Shown here: positions 33,121-38,615 of the stretch, piece after piece | Layout of the letters: each line of letters opens with the position of its first letter | How positions within the stretch are numbered: position 1 is the stretch's first letter | Origin: JBDHXE01 sp035445085 | GTDB lineage: Bacteria > Bacteroidota > Ignavibacteria > Kapaibacteriales > UBA2268 | Reading direction: 5' to 3' | DNA: 38,615 nucleotides | Assembly (NCBI GenBank): GCA_035445085.1 | Contig: DAOMQA010000024.1 | Span: 1 to 38,615, forward strand | Program-made: the position numbers and the translations under genes | The notes under the pieces: model-generated | Seen by the model: the letters and a program-made list of their open reading frames with translations, nothing else | Databases searched by the model: none | Told to the model about the DNA's origin: nothing

Positions 33121-36100
33121 TTAAATTAATTTTTTGTTACTAAATTTCTCTTTCACTTTATCCACCACATAATATACCATTGGTACTAAAAAAATGGTCA
33201 ATACCAATGAAGATAATAAGCCTCCAATAATTACCCAAGCCAATCCGTTTTTCCATTCGGCTGACGTTCCGGTAGCTAATGCAATGGGTAACATTCCGAT
33301 TGCCATTGATAAAGTTGTCATTAAAATAGGTCGCATTCTGCCTTTGCTGGCTTCTAAAATTGCCTGACGATAGGGCTTTCCTTCGGCTTTGAGTTGGTTT
33401 GTGAAATCTACAATCAAAATGGCGTTTTTGGTTACCAATCCCATCAACATTATCAACCCTAACAAGGCAAATAAACTAATATTACTCAACGATAAATTCA
33501 AAGCTAAAAAAGCACCGATAACCGCAACGGGAATACCAAACAAGGCTACAAACGGATAAATATAACTATCGTACAACGCTACCATTATCAGATATATCAG
33601 AATAAACGAAATCAATAAAACAGAACCTAATGCTCCGAAACTGTCGTTTTGCCTTTTAATATCACTGCCCCAAGTCATTTCAATTCCACTCGGAAGCGGA
33701 TTATTTTTAATATATGCCACCACATCATCGGCAACTGTTCCCGAAGGACGACCCAAAGCATCGGCAGTGAGCGTAACTGCTGGTTGTCGGTCTTTTCGTT
33801 CTAATAAAGATGGTGAATTGTCTTTTTCAATTGTTGAAAACTGCGAAACTTCAATTGGAACGCCCATTGGATTGACAATATTCAAATTATTAATATCATC
33901 ATAATTTTGACGGCTGAATTTATCTAACCAAATTCGTACAGGATATTCTGTTCCGTTTTCAGTTAGGCTTGCATCATCATTCCCCGAAAATGCAGTACGC
34001 AAATTCATTCCTACATAAGCAATATTCAAACCTAAGCGTTGCATTTTATCTCTGTCGGGCATTACTTTTAACTCCGGACTTCCTACTTCAACAGATAAGC
34101 GAACATTGTCGGCACCGGGTATTTTTTCAATTATTGTTTTTAAATTTTGAGCCGATTGCATTACCTGATTTAGCTCTGAACCACTTAGCGTAATTTCAAT
34201 AGGTGCCGATTTAGGTATCAACCCTAATGCACTAATCGAATAATTAATACCAGAGAATTTTGTTTGCAAATCCTCACGCAAATCAATCATAAACTTTTCG
34301 GTGGAAAGATTATTGATTTCCTTTTTGGGTTTTAATTGAATAGTAAATTCCGATTTATTCGCAGAACCTACGCCCAAACTTCCAATACCAGTACTCGGTC
34401 CACCAACATTACTAAACAAAGTGGCTACTTCGGGTTGTTGTAATATGTAAGTTTCAATTTTTTCTGAAATCAAATTGTTTTGTTGGATAGAGGTGTTTTT
34501 ATCGAACTCTAAACCTAAACGGAATTTCCCTTGGTCACCTGTGGCAATGAGCTCTTTACCAATAATTCCTTGTTTCATCATTCCAGCAGTTCCAATAAAT
34601 AACAGAATTAAAAAGCCTGTAAAAATGAGTTTATGTTTTAAAACCCAATCTAATTTACCGCCATACCAAGCAATAAATTTATCCAACTGATGTTCAAACC
34701 AAAGTAAAAATCGATTAAAGAAATTGGTAGGTTGTAGATTTTCTTTCTCTCCAATTCGGGAAGCCAACCAAGGTGTAAGTGTAAATCCAACCAATAAACT
34801 GGTTAAAACCGTTACAATAATAACGACCGAAAATTGTTTGAGCATATCAGCCACAAAAACCTGTAGAAATAAAATAGGGACAAAAACAACAACATCAACC
34901 AAAGTAATTGACAAAGCAGAAAAACCTATTTCCATTCGCCCGTCCATTGCGGCTTGTCGTTTGTCTTTTCCTATATCTAAATGGCGTTGGATATTTTCTA
35001 AAACCACCGTGGCGTCGTCCACCAAAACGCCGATAACCAAAGACATTGCAAGAAGTGTCATTAAATTAAGCGTGTAACCCAATAACCACATAGTTCCAAA
35101 AGCAGTGATGAGCGAAGTAGGAATAGCAACTGCAACAATCAAAGAGTTTCGGTAGCTTCTTAAAAATAAAAGCATTACGATTGACACCAAAATAACCGCC
35201 AAAATCAAATCAAACACTACCGAATTTACGGCAGCAATGGTATTATCCGTGCTATCATCTGTAACTACAAATTTTACATTATTAGAAGAATTGTTTTTTT
35301 CAATCGTTTGAAATTGCTCTTTGATTAATTTGGAAACATCAACGGCATTGCCATCGCTTTGTTTTTTGATTAAAAGCCCGATGCCATTTTTACCGTTGTA
35401 TCTGCTAATGGAACTTGTTTCTTTAATTCCGTCCACAACATTTGCAATGTCTTTCACATAAACAGGGCTGCCTGGTATTGGCATTACAACTTGTACATTT
35501 TGAATACTATTAAGGTCATTGAATTTACCCACTAAACGCACCGAGCTGTTTTCTTGGTCGGTTTGAACTTTTCCGGCAGGCAAATCAATTCCCGAACGAT
35601 TTATCGCTTCCACTACTTGGTACAAAGAAATTTTATAAAGTTTCAATTTATCTTTGTCCACCTTTACTTGAATTTCTCGTTCTTCTCCACCTAGTATGGT
35701 AATTTCTGCTACTCCTTTTAATTTCTGAATTTGAGGAAGATAATCATCCTTCATTTTTTGATAAAATTCAGTCGGGTTTAAATTACTTGTGGCACTTACT
35801 GACATTATCGGTAAATCGTTTGGCGAAACCTTACTCATTACCGGATTTTGAATATCTTTTGGTAAATCCTTTTTGATATTGTCAATGTAGCGTTGAGCGT
35901 CTTGCATTGTTTTGTCCAAATCAGTACCGTATTTCAGGTTGGCAATAATGATAGAAGCATTAGGTAATGATTTCGTTACCAAATAATCTACTCCTTCCAA
36001 ATTAGAAAGAGCATCTTCAATTTTTCTGGAAACCGAAGTTTCTACTTCATTTGGTTCTGCTCCAGGATAAACTGTTTTAATTACCACAACGGGTTGATTA

Positions 36101-36219
36101 AAATCGGGCATTAATTCATAACTCAAATTCTTGTAGCCGATAATTCCCAATAGTGCAAACACGCTGAAAAGTACGATAATCAGCGAGGGGCGTTTGATTG
36201 ATATTTCTGTAATGTTCAT
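33121..36219 (-). CDS. RND-family inner membrane efflux transporter (HAE1/AcrB-like)
   Basis: A proton-driven pump that exports hydrophobic compounds through a tripartite channel. The 1032 aa match AcrB-type length and layout: TM1 at about 11-30, a large periplasmic loop, a TM bundle at about 335-545, a second loop, and a TM bundle at about 855-1020. The proton-relay Asp pair is Asp401-Asp402 in VIGVLVDDATVVLENI. The porter domain shows YPGAEPNEVETSVSRKIEDALSNLEG. The pattern favours multidrug or lipophilic substrates (HAE) rather than metal-exporting CusA, which carries periplasmic Met clusters I do not see. It lies 12 nt after the fusion protein gene. Confidence 0.95.
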   Translation of the reverse strand: MNITEISIKRPSLIIVLFSVFALLGIIGYKNLSYELMPDFNQPVVVIKTVYPGAEPNEVETSVSRKIEDALSNLEGVDYLVTKSLPNASIIIANLKYGTDLDKTMQDAQRYIDNIKKDLPKDIQNPVMSKVSPNDLPIMSVSATSNLNPTEFYQKMKDDYLPQIQKLKGVAEITILGGEEREIQVKVDKDKLKLYKISLYQVVEAINRSGIDLPAGKVQTDQENSSVRLVGKFNDLNSIQNVQVVMPIPGSPVYVKDIANVVDGIKETSSISRYNGKNGIGLLIKKQSDGNAVDVSKLIKEQFQTIEKNNSSNNVKFVVTDDSTDNTIAAVNSVVFDLILAVILVSIVMLLFLRSYRNSLIVAVAIPTSLITAFGTMWLLGYTLNLMTLLAMSLVIGVLVDDATVVLENIQRHLDIGKDKRQAAMDGRMEIGFSALSITLVDVVVFVPILFLQVFVADMLKQFSVVIIVTVLTSLLVGFTLTPWLASRIGEKENLQPTNFFNRFLLWFEHQLDKFIAWYGGKLDWVLKHKLIFTGFLILLFIGTAGMMKQGIIGKELIATGDQGKFRLGLEFDKNTSIQQNNLISEKIETYILQQPEVATLFSNVGGPSTGIGSLGVGSANKSEFTIQLKPKKEINNLSTEKFMIDLREDLQTKFSGINYSISALGLIPKSAPIEITLSGSELNQVMQSAQNLKTIIEKIPGADNVRLSVEVGSPELKVMPDRDKMQRLGLNIAYVGMNLRTAFSGNDDASLTENGTEYPVRIWLDKFSRQNYDDINNLNIVNPMGVPIEVSQFSTIEKDNSPSLLERKDRQPAVTLTADALGRPSGTVADDVVAYIKNNPLPSGIEMTWGSDIKRQNDSFGALGSVLLISFILIYLIMVALYDSYIYPFVALFGIPVAVIGAFLALNLSLSNISLFALLGLIMLMGLVTKNAILIVDFTNQLKAEGKPYRQAILEASKGRMRPILMTTLSMAIGMLPIALATGTSAEWKNGLAWVIIGGLLSSLVLTIFLVPMVYYVVDKVKEKFSNKKLI

Positions 36220-36231
36220 AGCTTGCTGATT

Positions 36232-37281
36232 TTATTTAGTAAGGATATTGGCATTATCAAAAAGATTGATAAATCCGTTTGTAACGATGATGTCATTCTC
36301 TTTCAAGCCACTTGAAACAACTGTTTTGTTCCCAATAGTTTTAGTAGTTGTAATAGTTTGCAATACGGCTTTTCCGTTTTTTATGAGATACACTTTTGCT
36401 ATTCCATTTTCTTCTGAAATGGTAGATGTCGGAATAAGAATACCTTGCTCTTGTTTGCTTTCAGAAAGACTTACTTTACCAAACATTCCCGATTTGATAC
36501 TTAGATTTTTGGTGTTTGCAACTTGAAATTGAATTGGAAAACTATTGCCCATATTGGCTTTGCTTCCTATCATTGTTATTTTGCCTGAAAGAGAAATGTC
36601 GGAATAAGCATCAGCACTGATTTTGTAGGTTTGATTGTTTTGAAATTTTACCAAATCATTTTCGGGTACATTGACTGTAAAGCGTAAAGTGCTTATATCC
36701 GTTATTTGCAACAAAGGAACTCCCGGTGCTGCAAAACCACCTTCTTCATTGAGTTTGGCTGTTACAATACCGTTGAAAGGTGCTTTAACTGCAGTTTTGT
36801 TGATTTGCTCCAATAAAGTTGCTCTCTGAACTTTTGCGGATTTCAACCCTAATCTTGCCTTTTCCAACTGTACACCTTGAACGGCATCTGCTTCCGTTAA
36901 AATTATATATCGTTTTACATCATCTTCCAAGCCCTCAATTTGCACTTCAACCGTTTGGAGTTGTAATTTCAATAACGAATTATCCAGCTGAATAAGAGTT
37001 TGTCCTTTGGAAACATAGCTCTCAATATCTACCAAAACCGCATTGATTTTTCCTTGTATATCTGCACTTATTTTTGTTTCCTTATTCGGCTCAAAAGTAC
37101 CTGTATAGTTGACTGTATCTACAATATTTTGTAGCCTGATTGTGTCAACATTTACCGAAATTGGCTTTTCTTTATCGTATTGATATACTCTGTTTTCAGT
37201 TGTCTTTTTGTTGCTCACCAATTTAAAAATCGCCAATCCAACAATGGCAACTCCAGCTATTATCCAAATTATCTTTTTCAT
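36232..37281 (-). CDS. RND efflux membrane fusion protein (periplasmic adaptor)
   Basis: It bridges the RND pump to the outer membrane channel. The 349-aa protein has an N-terminal membrane anchor (about 4-22, IIWIIAGVAIVGLAIFKLV) rather than a lipobox. A barrel-sandwich (lipoyl-like) half contains GTFEPNKETKISADIQGKI, and the hairpin contains LQLQTVEVQIEGLEDDVKRY. The second sandwich half is AVKAPFNGIVTAKLNEEGGFAAPG. The beta-barrel (DISTLRFTVNVPENDL) and membrane-proximal (GILIPTSTISEENGIAKVYLI) domains complete the HlyD/AcrA layout. It lies 18 nt after the outer membrane factor gene. Confidence 0.94.
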   Translation of the reverse strand: MKKIIWIIAGVAIVGLAIFKLVSNKKTTENRVYQYDKEKPISVNVDTIRLQNIVDTVNYTGTFEPNKETKISADIQGKINAVLVDIESYVSKGQTLIQLDNSLLKLQLQTVEVQIEGLEDDVKRYIILTEADAVQGVQLEKARLGLKSAKVQRATLLEQINKTAVKAPFNGIVTAKLNEEGGFAAPGVPLLQITDISTLRFTVNVPENDLVKFQNNQTYKISADAYSDISLSGKITMIGSKANMGNSFPIQFQVANTKNLSIKSGMFGKVSLSESKQEQGILIPTSTISEENGIAKVYLIKNGKAVLQTITTTKTIGNKTVVSSGLKENDIIVTNGFINLFDNANILTK

Positions 37282-37299
37282 TTTCTCTATTTTTAATTC

Positions 37300-38615
37300 T
37301 TAATTTTTGATTGATGTAATTGAACCCGTCAGTTTTTTAAGTTCCAAATCAGCTTTCAGATAATCTATCACTGCCGACAGGTAGTTTTGCTGTGCTTCAC
37401 GAAGTGCATTATCAGCCAATAAGACATCGGTAAGTGTTGCCGTACCTTGCTTTTGTTGTAAAATGATTTGTTCATAAATCGTTTTGGCTAAAGCAATTTG
37501 ATTTTCGGTATTCGTGATGGTTGACTGTGCGATCGTTTTTTGTCGGATAGCATTTTCAACTTCCATATCGTTTTTTTCTGAAATCAATTTTGATTGTAAT
37601 TCATTGTTAGTAATCTCCAATTTCTTTTGATTGATTTTTCGTTGAGTAACCGTTCCATTAAAAAGAGGGTAGCTTAATTGTATGCCTGCAAAACCGATAG
37701 GGTAGAATTTCAAGAAATCGTTAGGCTTTTTGTCATAACCAAAACCAGTTGTCCCGTAAGAAGCAATTAAGTTTAACGAAGGCAAAAATCTTGATTGGTT
37801 AAGTATCTTTAAATCACTATGAAGCAGTTGGTTTTGTTTTTGAATAATTTTCAGCTCCAATACATTTCTTGTATTACTTTCTAAGGAAATTTCGTGTTGG
37901 ATTTCAGAAACAACAGAAATATTCAGCTCCAATGAAATTCCCATATTCAATTTCAGTATATTCAAAACCTGAATAAGTTTGTTGTTTATATTTTGCCTTT
38001 GTGTATGGAGCTGTTCAGCTTGAAGTTTTACTTTGCTCACATCGCTACCTTTTGCCAAAAGTTGGTCTTTCAAGAGTTGCATATTCTTGAGTAGTTTTTC
38101 GGTATTAACAATATTGCTATCCAAAAAAGCCAATTGATGTACGATGATTTGAGCATTGTAATATAGTGTGGTAATATCAAATAAAACTTGCTCTTCTGAT
38201 TTTTGAAACTGCAATTCCGTAATTTCTTTGGCAATTTGTGTACTTTGTATCGCACCATAAATCTGTGGGCTATACAAGGGCATAGCTAACTGCACATTTA
38301 TATTGATGTTGTGCGGAACACCAAATTGCAAATTCCTGAATTGTCCTTCGGGCGATTGCGGATTGAGGGCATTTATCGGCATTAATTGCGTGGGTAATTC
38401 CATAAAGTACTTGTAATCGGCATTGGCTGTAACTTTTGGAATGAGGTTAGCTTGTGCTTCTTTTTTCCGTTGTTCGCTGATATTGATATTGTTTCGGCTG
38501 ATTTGCAAAGTTTCGTTATGTACTTGTGCCGTATCAATACATTGTTTTAAAGTCCAAACATCTTGAGCTTGGGCTACATTCCAGCCTGATAAAACTATCA
38601 AGCTAAGTATAAGTT
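37300..38615 (-). CDS. TolC-like outer membrane efflux protein (5' end outside window)
   Basis: It forms the outer membrane exit duct of the tripartite pump. At least 438 codons are present. The frame stays open to the right edge and reads LILSLIVLSGWNVAQAQ upstream, which is a signal peptide. The true start therefore lies just beyond the window, and the internal TTG at 38601 is not it. Two OEP repeats of long helices are visible: WTLKQCIDTAQVHNETLQIS, LIPKVTANADYKYF; then FLPSLNLIASYGTTG, LSYPLFNGT and the closing QGTATLTDVLLADNALREAQQNY. It is the first visible gene of the operon with the fusion protein and RND pump. Confidence 0.93.
   Translation of the reverse strand, partial: LILSLIVLSGWNVAQAQDVWTLKQCIDTAQVHNETLQISRNNINISEQRKKEAQANLIPKVTANADYKYFMELPTQLMPINALNPQSPEGQFRNLQFGVPHNININVQLAMPLYSPQIYGAIQSTQIAKEITELQFQKSEEQVLFDITTLYYNAQIIVHQLAFLDSNIVNTEKLLKNMQLLKDQLLAKGSDVSKVKLQAEQLHTQRQNINNKLIQVLNILKLNMGISLELNISVVSEIQHEISLESNTRNVLELKIIQKQNQLLHSDLKILNQSRFLPSLNLIASYGTTGFGYDKKPNDFLKFYPIGFAGIQLSYPLFNGTVTQRKINQKKLEITNNELQSKLISEKNDMEVENAIRQKTIAQSTITNTENQIALAKTIYEQIILQQKQGTATLTDVLLADNALREAQQNYLSAVIDYLKADLELKKLTGSITSIKN

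Noticed and set aside
33121..36219. Heavy-metal (CusA-type) RND pump
   Set aside because: I do not see the periplasmic methionine clusters of CusA. The sequence pattern follows the multidrug HAE1 type.
1..38615. CRISPR arrays, tRNA genes, toxin-antitoxin or restriction systems
   Set aside because: No regularly spaced repeats, tRNA-like cloverleaf sequence or recognisable defence gene was seen on either strand.

Overview
The window is a 38.6 kb piece of an AT-rich bacterial chromosome. Several features suggest the Bacteroidota/Chlorobiota/Kapaibacteriota side of the tree. The primary sigma factor is short (286 aa, no region 1.1). Most genes lack an obvious Shine-Dalgarno sequence. Several upstream regions carry the Bacteroidota-type -7 box TAnnTTTG. 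The protein families (single-chain GlyRS, OmpA-like porin with proline-rich linker, CpoB-like lipoprotein, AcrB/MFP/TolC triad) also fit. The lineage is an inference from these traits, not from a marker search.

Layout. 1-4661 (minus strand): the N-terminal part of a chemotaxis receptor running off the left edge, an HtrA/Deg protease and a large exported M3-like metallopeptidase. 4767-11132 (plus): a PAS histidine kinase, an HD-GYP-like phosphodiesterase, a lone receiver domain, DNA polymerase III delta (holA), prolyl-tRNA synthetase and a PHP phosphoesterase. 11250-17057 (minus): electron transfer flavoprotein (etfA, etfB), then a TPR protein - uvrA - unknown 139-aa protein operon. 17179-21275 (plus): glycyl-tRNA synthetase, a C-terminal processing protease and the primary sigma factor. 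21395-26706 (minus): a carbamoyl-phosphate/ornithine cluster, read in the order ornithine carbamoyltransferase - carbamate kinase - aspartate carbamoyltransferase-like - ornithine aminotransferase, with a separate glycosyltransferase upstream. 26794-31280: a CpoB-like lipoprotein convergent with a double-OmpA-domain porin, and a trans-sulfuration PLP enzyme divergent from that porin.

31300-33119 is the accessory patch. It holds a divergent orphan 5S rRNA-like gene, an unknown four-helix membrane protein, a small lipoprotein ending in a glycine/alanine-rich segment, a broken IS630-type transposase fragment, and a DUF2141-like gene cut off exactly where the transposase fragment starts. 33121 to the right edge (minus) is an RND efflux operon (outer membrane factor - membrane fusion protein - RND pump) to which the truncated DUF2141-like gene originally belonged.

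Most of the window is ordinary housekeeping. The points most worth checking are the carbamoyl-phosphate cluster and its aspartate carbamoyltransferase-like enzyme, which has His where the catalytic Lys84 is expected. Others are the small lipoprotein/membrane protein pair, the orphan 5S copy, the perfect inverted repeat between the porin and PLP genes, and the rearranged junction at 32.88 kb. I see no CRISPR array, no tRNA and no intact mobile element.
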